From: Larus michahellis
Taxonomy: Eukaryota; Chordata; Aves; Charadriiformes; Laridae
Reading direction: 5' to 3'
Assembly (NCBI RefSeq): GCF_964199755.1
Contig: NC_133930.1
Span: 35,266,652 to 35,330,651, forward strand
DNA: 64,000 bases
This document shows, piece by piece, positions 13,101-24,700 of the stretch. The number at the start of each line of letters is the position of its first letter. Position 1 is the stretch's first letter. The position numbers were made by a program, and so were the translations under genes. The notes beneath the pieces were generated by a model. It had not been told where the DNA came from, did not search any database, and worked only from the letters and a program-made list of their open reading frames with translations.

Positions 13101-15129
13101 GGAAAGTAAGCACCTCTTGGAAACCTTGAAATACCCATGTGCCTTTTGCCTAGTATATAAAGGACAGATTAATTCCAAGCTATAAAAATAAATAGCTCTC
13201 TTTGTTCTTAAGAGGATTTGGATTGAGTGAAGTTGCTTTATAAGTATATGACTTCTTAGTATTGTAGTTTGGAAATGAAACAGAAAACATATTATCCACT
13301 CATGGTAAAAAATGATCAGCTTTGGTATTTTCAACTTAGGGGCTTCTTGAGCTTCTACTTATCCTGCTTGAGGTTTACGTACTTTACATTGGTTTTTTTT
13401 AACTAATAAAGAAGAACTCCGAATTCAAGAAGAAAAGAAGAAGGAAGAGAAGAGAGGTGGTGAGAGGAATTCCTCTATCTAACAGAACAGGCCAAGGGGA
13501 TTATTTGAAATAGCATGAATAATTACAGCACAGCAGCCTCTATCCTCTTCCAAACCAGGCTCCCCGCTGTGACAGCACTGTGGTTGGCAGTGACCACCCT
13601 TGTGCCGGGGAATTCTGTGATGTCGTTTTCACATGGTCTTACAAAGAAATCCAGCTCACTGATTTCCACACAGTTTGGCATGTTTGGTTTTCCAAATAAG
13701 GTTTTTGAAAGCAGTACCTTATTTCCTTTCTACGAAGGCTAAAAATCTCTGATAGTTTTCTGGAAGATCAGGGTTTAATCCTGCTGCTCTCGGCCCAAAT
13801 AGCTCCTACATGTTTATGTCAACCCTGCACTTGGATCAATACAGCCCCATCACATCCACCCTAGATGTGGTGACATCAGATAAGTGATGGTGTGTTTTCA
13901 AATGTCAGGTAATGTTGCAATTACACAAAGGGGAAAGGTATGTTCATAACATAAACAAGAGCAGAGGAGATAACAACAAACACATAAAAAGGCATGCATG
14001 GTTTTGGAAACTGGAATGAGAATCCCTCATGGAACAACAAGTAGGTTTCAGGGAGGATACACAGGAAGTGAGGGCAACAGCCCTTAATCAGACCTTCTTC
14101 CAGACTTGGGGAGTGTCATGATGCGCAAAGGTGATGGATGAAGAAAGCAGAGGGTGTAGCTGAAGAAGGAAACAGAGACGGTCAATAACTACAGGAAAAA
14201 TGGGCTGAAGCTTAGGAAAACTTCCATCATGAGGAATAATAACTGCAATTAAGAGGCAGCGGTGAGTAAGAGCTAGTAAAAGAATTTGGCACTGAAATGC
14301 AGTGCATGTATAAATCTAATTGGGAGAGACAGAAGGGCTTTAGACCATGCTGTTATTGATAAACAAAGCAAAATATGCTCTTCTATCATAAGGATGTGCT
14401 GTTACATTCTTATCCCCCCTAAACTACTTTCCTTTGCAAAAGAAGCAGGCAGATATCGTGACCTTCTACTCTCAGCATCCCACCCCTTCCACACAGCTTG
14501 CAAGGACCCAATCTCCTTTCATGAACTTTTTCTGGTCTTGCCTTCGCCTTCTGCTCCAACAAATCACCTGCAAATGCACCTTCTTTTCGACTGTTACTTT
14601 CCTACTCAAAGAAGTAATAGGATATTTTGGCTTGAAGCAAATGCGAAGGCTGTGGTTCAGCTGGTACGTGCAAGAGGTGTATCAGGTTAGCACCATCCAG
14701 AATTACTGCTGCCTCTTTCTTAACAGGTTGTGCTTATGGCAGCTTTGTCACAGTTCCAGAGGGGCATTCCCAGGTGCTCTAACACAAGAATATTCTGCAA
14801 TTGTCCACTGTGTCATTCTTTGTGTATTCCCTGAAAAATTGCTCCTGGAGTAACGGGAGCGCATCATTAAACTCACATGCCTAGGAAGAAAGGTGGAGGA
14901 CAACAGATATATTTCTTTAAAGCGATGGCACAAGCGGTGCTAGAAAAATATGCTGTTACATATCTCAGGAACCCTGATCACTGTATGATTAAACACCCTA
15001 ATGCTATAAAAGAAAAGCGTTGGCAAAGCAGTAAGTTTTCACTTTGGTAAGACAAAAAAATGCAATTTTTCAATAAAGCACGATGAAAGACTTCATACCG
15101 CTGTAACATCACGGGCACGGTACATTTTT
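10148..15129. other. Intergenic DNA upstream of SNAPC3
   Basis: No exon or clear repeat recognised. Two long overlapping + strand frames at 14286-14690 (134 codons) and 14434-14853 (139 codons) have no domain or coding signature that I recognise, and I treat them as chance. A purine-rich patch (AAGAAGGAAG type) lies near 13420-13460. Segments around 11700-12200 are higher in GC and may be an unassigned old repeat. Confidence 0.4.
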
Positions 15130-15494
15130 AATGACTTGAGATCATTTTATTTTCAGGATTGTTTACGGCGGGGCGCCGGGCACCCTCCAGCACGGCAGGA
15201 GGAGCCCCGCAGCCGCTCTTCCCTCCCCTGACGGCCAGACACAGCTCCCCCCAGGCTCGGCGGCCTGACTCCCGCCGCGCAGCCTCCCCCGCTTCCCCCC
15301 CGGCCGCTCGGGCCCTACCGTCTGCTGGGGGCGGCGGCCTGCCCGCCATCACCCCCCGCTCCCATCACCCGGCAGGCACCGGCAGCGCTCCGGCCGGCGG
15401 CCCTGCACCTCCTCGGCGGCCTCCCCGCCTCCAGCCACCCGCCGCGCCCGGGGCGGCCCACGGGGCCTGAGGTCGCCATGACGCGTTTCCGTGG

Positions 15495-15510
15495 CGGCCG
15501 TTAACGGCCG
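15495..15510. promoter_or_regulatory. 16-bp perfect palindrome in SNAPC3 5' flank
   Basis: CGGCCGTTAACGGCCG reads the same on both strands and sits 43 bases before the start codon. It contains two overlapping AACGG cores (MYB-type half-sites) in inverted orientation. Whether any factor binds is inference. Confidence 0.4.
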
Positions 15511-15521
15511 TCGGCGGCGGG

Positions 15522-15540
15522 ACTACAGGCCCCAGCGGGC
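15522..15540 (+). promoter_or_regulatory. ZNF143/Staf-like site upstream of SNAPC3
   Basis: ACTACAGGCCCCAGCGGGC resembles the ZNF143 (Staf) consensus ACTACAnnTCCCAGnATGC, with the ACTACA and CCCAG blocks correctly spaced and mismatches elsewhere. ZNF143 is known to activate snRNA genes together with SNAPc. A site in the promoter of a SNAPc subunit is therefore functionally suggestive, but unproven. Confidence 0.4.
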
Positions 15541-15552
15541 CGCGCGCCGGCC

Positions 15553-15779
15553 ATGGCGGCGGTGGAGGCTGCGGGGCAGGCGCCCGACTATGAGGCGGCG
15601 GAGCTGTACACCCGCGCCTTCCACCTCGGCACCCTCGGCCGCTGCTGGCGGCAGCAGCTGGGGCCGGCCGACCTCTCGCTGGCGGCGGAGGCGGCAGCGG
15701 CCGAGGCGGCGGAGGCGGCGGTAGCGGCGGAGCTGGGCTGCGCGGAGGAGACGGTGGCCGAGCTGCGGGCCGTTTGCAG
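15553..15779 (+). CDS. SNAPC3: SNAPC3 coding exon 1
   Basis: Encodes residues 1-75 plus two bases of codon 76. It includes the conserved [10 protein letters not shown] motif near residues 20-29, an alanine/glutamate-rich stretch (about residues 44-58) and the conserved AELRAVC end. The donor is CAG|GTGGCG at 15780. The alanine-rich segment is shorter than and different from the mammalian N-terminus, which is the least conserved part of the protein. Confidence 0.9.
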
Positions 15780-18700
15780 GTGGCGGCCGGGCCGGCGGGC
15801 GGGGGGTGGAGGGGCGCTCCTGGCGGGGCTGCTTAGCCCAAGGAAAGGCTGGAACCACCTGGTATCTCCAGGCGGGGATTTGCGGCCCTAGAGGGAAGCT
15901 GTCGGCCTTGCTGGGTGGCGGGGAGGGGGAGGCCGCCCCGGGCCGGGGGTGCAGCCGTTCCTCAAGGGAGGCGGGAGGTGCCCGGGCAAAACCATTCCTG
16001 AATTGCCTCTCCTGGGTCTGTGCCACCTGGGGTTTTTATCTCCCGGGTAAATAGGCAACAGAGAAGGAAAACAGCGTTCTTTAGGAGGGTTGGTGCTCCA
16101 CTGGCGGAAGCTTTATGTTATGGCCTTGAATTCATGAACAAACAGTGCCGTGCAGCATCTTCATCAATGATTTAGAGAGTGGGATCAAGTGCACCCTCAG
16201 CAAGTTTGCTGACAACACTAAGCTGAGTGGTGCAGTCAATGTGCCAGAGGGATGGGATGTCATCCAGAGGGACCTGGACAAGCTAGAGAGGTGGGCCCAA
16301 GCAAACCTCATGAAGTTCAACAAGGCCAAGTGTAAAGTCCTACACTTGGATTGGGACAATCCTCATTATCAATACAGGCTGGGGGATGATATGATAGAGA
16401 GCAGCCCTGTGGAAAAGGACTTGGGGGTACTGGTGGATGAAAAGCTGGACATGAGCCAACAATGTGCGCTTGCAGGCCAGAAGGGCAATCGCATCCTGGG
16501 CTGCATCAGAAGAACCGTGTCCAGCAGATCCAGAGAGGTGATTCTCCCCCTCTACTCTGCTCTTGTGAGACCCCACCTGGAGTACTGTCTCCAGCTGTGG
16601 AGCCCACAGCACAAGAAGGACATGGACCTGTTCATTGGGTCCAGAGGAGGGCCACAAAGATGATCCGAGGGCTGGAGCACCTCTTCTGCGAAGACACGCT
16701 GAGAGAGGTGGGGTTGTTCAGCCTGGAGAAGAAAGGCTCTGGGGAGACCTTATAGTGGCCTTCCAGTACCTGAAGGGGGCCTACAGGAGAGCTCTGGAGG
16801 GGCTGTTTGCAAGGGCGTGTAGCGATAGGACGAGGGGCAATGGTTTTAAACTAGAGCAGGGTAGGTTTAGATTAGACCTAAAGAAAGTTCTTTACACTGA
16901 GGGTGGTGAGACACTGGAACAGGTTGCCCAGAGAGGTGGTGGAGGCCCCATTCCTGGAGACATTCAAGGCCAGCCTTGATGAGGCTCTGAGCAACCTGAT
17001 CTAGTTAAAGAAGTCCCTGCTTGCTGCGGGGGGGTTGGACTAGGTGACCTTTCAAGGTCCCTTCCAACCCGACACATTCTATGATTAACTTCCCAAGTTA
17101 ATTAAGTAAATACTTAGCTACATATTACTCGTTAGGTAAAACTTAAGGTATCTGAACGTGTATGTAGTTTTAGGAGGCCCCAGTTGCAAAATGAAAGGCA
17201 TGCCTTATATGAAGAAAAAGAGCCAGGCAGCTGGTTTTTGTGAACATCATTTAGATGAGATCCGACAACATACATTGACTGTTGAGCTTGTTGGGATCCT
17301 TAGCCTCTGGTTTGTCAAGGCTGGTTGGTGGTGAAGGCAAAGTTATGCAAGTGCTTCTTTGTGTGAGGGATAGTGCTGTTTGCCCCAGCAGCTGGGGTGG
17401 CACTGGGGATGGGAAAGAAGAAATGTTCTCTTGTTTTGCACTGGTAACTTCGCTTACATTTGCAGACCAATGAATTGCAAACTTGTGTTGAAAGAGGAAG
17501 AGAACCATCTAGGGGTTGCGGCAGCGGGGTCTAACATGCTAAAGCTGGAAGGCTTTCAGGTCACATGAATAGTGAGAATTGTCTCTCACCTGTAGAAAAG
17601 GCATGATTTCAGACTAATTCCTGCAGAAGGCATCACAGTTGATGGTTTGTAGCTCATCAGTAAGGAAGATGTCACATGACAGAGTTCTCCTGCTATCTGT
17701 GTAGCAACTTTAGCAGAACTTGTGCAAGTTCTGTCCTTCAGTTACTGTTTCTTCAAAGACACAGAAGTATTTACGAGCCATTTCAAATGCAAGATGGAGA
17801 TTATTCACTTTCATACACTGAATAGAATGAACATAATCTCGGATGTGATGCAGAAGGCATAATTTGTTAAATGTAGCTAGAATTGCACTATATATCGAGC
17901 TCTTCTTGATGGCTTTTCCTGCGGTGCTCCACATGCAAGATGCATATGAAAAAATGCAGGGGGTATGTCAGGAGCATGCTCTTCTAATGTTTTCAGAGTT
18001 ATATCCCAAATTAGGGGGATAACATGACAGCAAACCCCAAAATTTTAAAAAAGGCTTTATTGAGACACTGCCAGCTATTCTAACTTTTTCTAATGCTAAC
18101 TTAGCTAAAACAATGCATTGCTTCAGCTGTCATAGTTCTGGTCACTAGGATAGTTTTTTACCATTACTAGGCTTAGTAAAAGTAGAGACTGACGTTTGTA
18201 TTAAAAAAGTATTAAAAACATATTAAAAACATGTATTCTGGTGTGGCAGCAACTGTGGGAAATACTCTGCAAGTTTTCCCAGGGCAGAGGTAGTCTCTGG
18301 TTGCTCCTGTGCTGTGGCTTGTTCTCTGGGTAACCCTGTTGCTTGAGCCTGTCTGTTGCTGTCTTCATTTGAATTCCAAGCATATTTTCTATGCTTTATT
18401 TATTTTTCCCTTCATTGATTCTGCTTTTTCTTCTCTTCTGCTTTCTTCAGTCTACAACTGCTACACTTCACCTGCTGTCTGAGTTTGCTGGTGATACAGA
18501 GCAGTGCTGTCTGCTGCTGACTGTACTGTGGAAAGTGGTGCTGTGTAGGGAGAAGGTTTGGGAAAGAAAAAAAGGACAGGCAATCTGTGAAGGGGAGGGA
18601 ACAGATCATCTGGCAGCTGCTTGTTGGCTTTGCAGGAGAATGAAGATAAACCTGCGCATCCTGGTGTGACCTTTCCCCTGTGCAGGCTGGAAATCCCAAT

Positions 18701-21700
18701 CCCTAATCTCCATGTGCTTTTCCTTTTAAATTAAATAGTCCTAGCCTCTTGAGTCTCTCCTTAACATTGGCCAACCTCAAATCTCTACCTCTGATCACTT
18801 TCACTCGCCTGCTCTCAGCTGTTTGTATTCTTCCCTTGAGAAGAGCTGAAAACACTGGGCTGCACCAGGATCTGTTCTGTGGTGCTTTGGGGTCACACTG
18901 TCGTAAATACGGTTTTCTAGGCACTGAAATGAACACATCCTGCATATAAACACAGATTTTTTTTCTGGCTGTGAACTGCTTGTAAGGGGACTTCTGACAA
19001 GTTAAGGAGATTTTCTTTGGGCAGAAGTCAGATGGGAAGACGTGGATACTCCGCCTATATCTATTTTTAAAATAGTAATAGGTTAAGAGAATCTTTCATA
19101 GACTCAGGATGAAATTTTTCAATATCCATAGTTAAATCTTTTTTAGCATATAGTGACATAGCGTACTTTTAAGTATTCTTGATGATTTAGAGTCTCCTGG
19201 TGAGGAGAAATGGTGTAATGTTTAAATGTGGTTTAATTCTGTGCATTTCAGTGTGTGTGGTTGATTTTTTTTTTCTATTTTTTTTCTGTAATACATTCCT
19301 GCAAACAATGCAGGAAAGAAAAATCCATCTTCACTGACTTGAATTTGACTTAGTAAAGGTGCTTTGCATACTGCAAGTTGTACGCAGATAGTTGTTACAC
19401 AGATTGCCTGGGTTTTCATCAGATTTTAAACAGCTGTAAAAATGGTGTTCATAGCTAGGAGATTCCATCATTAGTTCTCTTAAATGACCAAGGCGTCAGA
19501 AGGGTAAGGTTTTAAGTTTTGAACAAACACCTTAGCAGTCTGTGAGCAAAGAGGTTTACCTTGGGATTCATTATTTTTTAGTTTTGAGTGACTGAAGTAC
19601 TTGAACGTTGGAGATGCTAAATTATGTTATTCTGTTTTGCCTTCTGGGTGATTTGTTGTGTGCATGTAGGGCAGGCTAAGATTCAAATCAATGTGGATTT
19701 TTGGTAGGTCAAGGAAGGTGAGGCTTGCAGATACCTTATTCCACTTCAGCCCTAATTCACCTTCTTGTTTTATTAGGAGGGGTATTTGTAAATATCTCTA
19801 GGGATGTGTTATAAAGCTGCATTAAGCTAGCATTAGCGTCTTAACATATTAGTATTTAGCGTCTTGTAGTATTAGTGTCTCAAAGGTGATGAAAGTACTG
19901 CCCTTAAAATGTATGCAATATAAGCACTGTATCTGCTTGCTATGAAATTATCAGGCAAAATACTAAAGCATCTTCTAATTTCTAGAACTGAGAAAGCTCG
20001 TGCTACAGGAATATTCTGAGAAAAGTAAAGTCACGGTGATTAAAGCCTTCACTGATTGTCTGTTTCCGTGTCCAACTTTCCACGGACTTGCCTTTGGCCT
20101 TTTTATTTCTAGCCACCTTAAAATATCTTTCTAGGGGACATAAATTTCATGTAACACTTTTCATGCTTTTTTCAAGCGAGACCTTCAACTATTGTTCCTC
20201 AAGACTCTCCTGCAGTTCACCTCAGTGTCCATTAAATATTATGGCCAGTGTTTTCCCCTCTACCATAACTGAGTGCACTGAGTGTATTTGTCTTGCATGT
20301 AGGGAATATTCTGCGTGGGGACATGGTGGAATCCTGTGCTTGTGGCTGTCAGGAGTGAGGTGTGTGCCTGGTGCAGACTTCTGTTGTTTGCCCTTTGATC
20401 TCTTAGGTGTATGACGCTACTTAGCTTTCATTTCTGGAGGGATTAGCATATATTCTACATTTGTAAAGCCTAGTTTCCCCAGGAGCATGGACCAAATATT
20501 AGTGATGTGGTTCAGCTGGCTGCAGTGGAGTTACCCAGAAGGAGGTGCAGCATGGCCTGTGTAAAAGGCCATACAGCAAAGCCTTTCAAGGCTTCAGTGC
20601 ATGTGATACAATGACATATGTCATGAATTGTTAGTCTAACTGAAAAATCTGAAAAAGGTGCTCTGCGTGTAACATTCCTTTAGAAATTGAGGGTTTCTGA
20701 CTTTCCAGGACTGAGAAGTGGTGGTGTCTGGGCTTGCAAGGGTCCGTGGAACTTGTCAAGGATTCAGTGTCAGTTTCTCTTTGTACTAGGTACCTTTCTG
20801 TCCTTAAAAGGAAAAAGGGGAAGCAGTTTACATGCCAGCTATTTTACACGCTGTCTGCTTGGAGATGTTTTCTGGGGAACGTTCGTTTTTTTTTCTTGCA
20901 GCAGGCAATTAGTGGGCATAGTGTGGATACCAGAGCCCTAGTGTGGATCCCTGGCGTAGAACTGTGTGAGTGAAGGAAATAAAAGTATTGTTGGTGAGTT
21001 CTGACACTGTATGTATGAATAGAAGGGAAATGGGAAACTGTCACTTTTGATGTAGGTGAAACTTCACAGTGGTAGGTAATAGACGTTTTTGCATCTTGCA
21101 AATAACATGTGTGGTGTTTAAAGAGTAAAATACACAGTCATTTCTTAAAAATGTCAGATCTTCAAGTGACCCGGGGCATTTTAGTGAATGGGGTCACAGG
21201 AAGACTTAAATAGTCTGGTCATGCAGGTGGGTTGTCTGTTCCACACGAGGGTCAGGTGTGAGTTCCTTTACCTCTCAGGGGCTATACATTTCTTCATTAG
21301 GTGGGCTATTCATAACACTAATCTACATTGAATGGAGAACAGTCCCATCTAAACGGCTAATGCTTGCTCTGTGTTCTCCAAAGTGCTGTTCTTCTCCTTT
21401 ATGTTAGTTAAATTACTACTCCCCAGCGGTGGTTCGGTCTGCACTTGATACAGGATTTACTCAGTTGTCTCTGCTGCCACTTCCTCAAGTGGGAACCTAA
21501 GGGTAAGGTTTATTCTCTTTTCAGGAGGTTGTAACTAATTCCTGCATAGTTTATTTTAAAATGGTGCTTCTGAAGGAATCCCCCTTTCTCAGTAACTTGA
21601 AAAGAATGGGTTTCTGTTTGGGACGAAATTTGTAAGACAGGAAGGTTAAAACTCTTTGTGTGCTGCTAGATGGTAAGAAACTAACTTAACAATAGTAAAT

Positions 21701-24700
21701 TCAAATTATCTTTAATACAGAGTGACTTTATTGGGTCGTCAGCACTAGGCCATCTACCCCCAGCCAAAATTTTGTGTCTGACTCTTGCTTATGGTTAACT
21801 GATACAAGTTCATTCCAGACTTCTATTTCTCAATTACTGTATACTCCTGTCCGGTTCCACTCTAAAGGCTTATTCATTACTGCAGTGATAGTATTACTTA
21901 GCTAAGTATTGTTGACATGGGGAACATTATCAGACTATGGGGAACATTATCAGATTATAATGAAAAAGAATAGAATCAAATCATAAATTACATCGAGAAT
22001 AAATGGTACACTCCAGAAATTTTTCCTGGACTTTACCAATGGTAAAGAGCACAAGAGTTTGCTGGGATTCAAACTGCCCATGGACTTGGGTGGTGGACTT
22101 AGGCAGTGTTACAAACCCTGATGTTACGTGGTCCGCAAACAGTACAGAGACAAAAGAGATCAAGTCTGATTCAAAGCAGGTGATATTACTCTGTTTTAAA
22201 TAGTGTTTTCTCAGACTTTTTTAAAGTTAGATAAAATTCTTTTGTGGTTAATACAAAATTATTACTGTCTTTGAGTCAGCATTATTCTATAGGTTTCTAA
22301 AATGGTAATTGACACTGTTAGCCCCTATTATAGTGTTAGCCCCTATTATAGTGTCTAATCTGGTGCCTTCAGGTGGATCGTTTGGTCTGTTTGCGGAATG
22401 GCGTGGGGGAACTTTATATTATAAAACTGTGGCAGGAGAGTGGATATGGTATTCCATAAGGTTCACTTATTTTTAGCGTGTTTATGAGAAATTACATCTT
22501 CATTTATGTTATGAAAACCTAACATTTGTATGATCAGTTTAAATCATTGCTGCAGCCAAAACCAGTTCCGCTTTTCCTTCCCACATCCTGCAGTGACTTC
22601 TTCTGCAGCAGAAAACTATGGTTAGCTTTACTTTGGTTTCTGTGCGAATACAAGAAGAGTGAGGCTGAAAAGGGTTTCCGGATGGCAAGAAGGATACAAG
22701 GAAGAATGGGCCTGTCACTTCTAGCAGAAGTGTTGTCTTACTCCCACTGGAAGAAGTGTGGCATAAAGTAATGCCTTAAAACAGCAATGACAGCTCATGT
22801 AAATGTGGTGGCTCGCCCAGGTTCATACCTATGGGGGTGTGTGTTAGCTTTACCGTATAAGTTGATGATTCCTTTTGGTTGAATCTGTTTTGCGATGTGT
22901 CATCAGAAAATCAGAGTAGGTGGATAACATTTGAAAAAGTCAAGTGGTGTTTTTAGTTTATAGTAAGTATTGGACACACATTTTGAATGGGGCTTGTTAA
23001 ACTTCTCTAGACAGCTATGCTCCATTAGGCAGAATGCAAAATAAAGATAAAATTTACCCAGTCTCTGTGAAAGCCAGGTATAAACTCCAGGACTCTTTGT
23101 CTTCTGGTTCTTTATCTTAACAACGGTACTGCCCTTTTGCCCTGAATTAGGCTATACAAACTATATCTTGTTTATTCACATTTTGCTTTCTTTGTTCCTT
23201 TTAAGAATAGCTCAACTGATTTTTCATTATGAAGTAAGTATGAAAAAATGTATAATAGTTATTTTCTTTGTTGCTCTAGCATTGATATGTTAATGTCTTC
23301 TGATAAAGAAAAGGACCCAGATGTTATTCCTGAAGATAGCAGTCTGCAAACTCTTCGGTATGTCATTATGGTACACTCACAGTATGCTGATCTGAGGTGG
23401 GGTGGCAAACAAGCACGCACAAAAGCCTGGCTGGCTGCTTGTTCTTTTTCCCGGAGGTGGTGCACTTTCTGAAGCAGAAATACCCTCAGGGCAGAAACAC
23501 CAGCTAATGACAGGGTAATTGGTATGAGCCTCTGCTTGAATGCTATTATGAATTTTTTATTAACATACACAGAATGTGCCATCTTTCTTATTGGATTAAT
23601 TTAGGATTTCTGCACGTAGGTACTTTTGGATTAGCGCCTAAATTTTGAGCGTGCAGGGCACTTCTCATAATCACATGTAGGAGGTTTCTCCAAAGCGTTG
23701 TGAAATAGATCTGTAGCTCTTACCTCTAGTAACCCACAGTCACAGCCAAAGTGTAAGTACTGAAGTTGTAGCCAGATACCTCTTTATCTGAACCCACTCC
23801 TTATACAATTCTATAAAGATACTACTGGTGCATATCTATGAATATACTACTAGTGGATTTCAGAGGTTGGGCAATATGTGTTAAGTTTCTATCAGTTAGT
23901 GAACTTTGAATTCGACCAGTTCAGGCCTTTGCTGTACTTGAATTTCAGTTTGAGTAGTTTCAGTCTTAACACAAGAAATGTGTTAAGGTTGTGATCAGTG
24001 TTAAGTCCAATTGTTACTGAAAACCTTCAGGAAGGTCTGGAGGGTAAATAGACTTGTCCCAGAAGTTAAAAAGGATTTGGTATTCATGCAGTGGTTAAAT
24101 ACATGTATTTTAGTAGCTATTCTATGTATGATACTCTTCCTTCATCAAATGATATTGAAGTTGTTTTGGGAAAAGTATCGATCTCATGGGGTTAATGGTA
24201 TTTGTGGGTTTTTTTCTTGAACATGAATTGAGTTTCTCTGAAGTGGGAGGGATAGTTGAAACAGGTTCCTCAAAGGTACCAAAGTGTTCTTTCTAGGAAA
24301 GCCTCTTCAAACCACATGTAATTTGCAGATTAGGGGACAGAAAAACACAGTCTGAAATCCACAAGCCGGCCTGTGGTTTTATGGGTGTCAGGAGACTAGG
24401 CTATTGTAAGTTAGTCTGTCATATTAAGACGGCCAGAAGTCCGTCTCCTTGAAAGCTGTACTGTAGTAGCTTGTGTCATGTAAAAATACACCTAGAGATT
24501 CTGCATGGAAGTTGCTGAATGAAATTTTGTCCTGTGTTCCTGCCCCGCAGAATTAGAAAGAAGGCATTAGACAGGAGAGAAGAAACAATCCTTGTGGATC
24601 GGGCTTGCAGACAAGAAACTCTCGCCTATGAGATGGTAAGTTCCCCGTCATCTCGTAGGATCTCAAGAGTTCAGCACAGCCAAAATCTAATTTCTGGTTG

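Larger units (their letters stand above)
15130..15990. promoter_or_regulatory. CpG island with SNAPC3 promoter
   Basis: The base composition switches abruptly near 15165 from AT-rich to strongly G+C-rich with many CpGs, and falls off after about 15990. It spans the presumed promoter and 5' UTR and all of SNAPC3 exon 1. There is no obvious TATA box close to the start codon, as is common for housekeeping CpG promoters. A transcription start cannot be fixed from sequence alone. Long frames on both strands here are side effects of the GC-rich, stop-poor composition. Confidence 0.8.
17087..23279. other. SNAPC3 intron 1, remainder
   Basis: Non-coding intron. It contains an old CR1/L3-like piece near 18690-18890 and two exact or near-exact short tandem duplications (21917-21956 and 22317-22352). 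No further exon of SNAPC3 is needed to complete the protein. Confidence 0.7.

Noticed and set aside
14286-14853. Two overlapping 134- and 139-codon + strand frames upstream of SNAPC3
   Set aside because: They overlap in different registers, with no recognisable motif, splice structure or homology that I can recall. Both are best explained by chance.
15523-16026. 167-codon open frame on the - strand over the CpG island
   Set aside because: It overlaps SNAPC3 exon 1 in antisense and is Arg/Pro/Ala-rich, as expected from GC-rich stop-poor DNA. No domain is seen.
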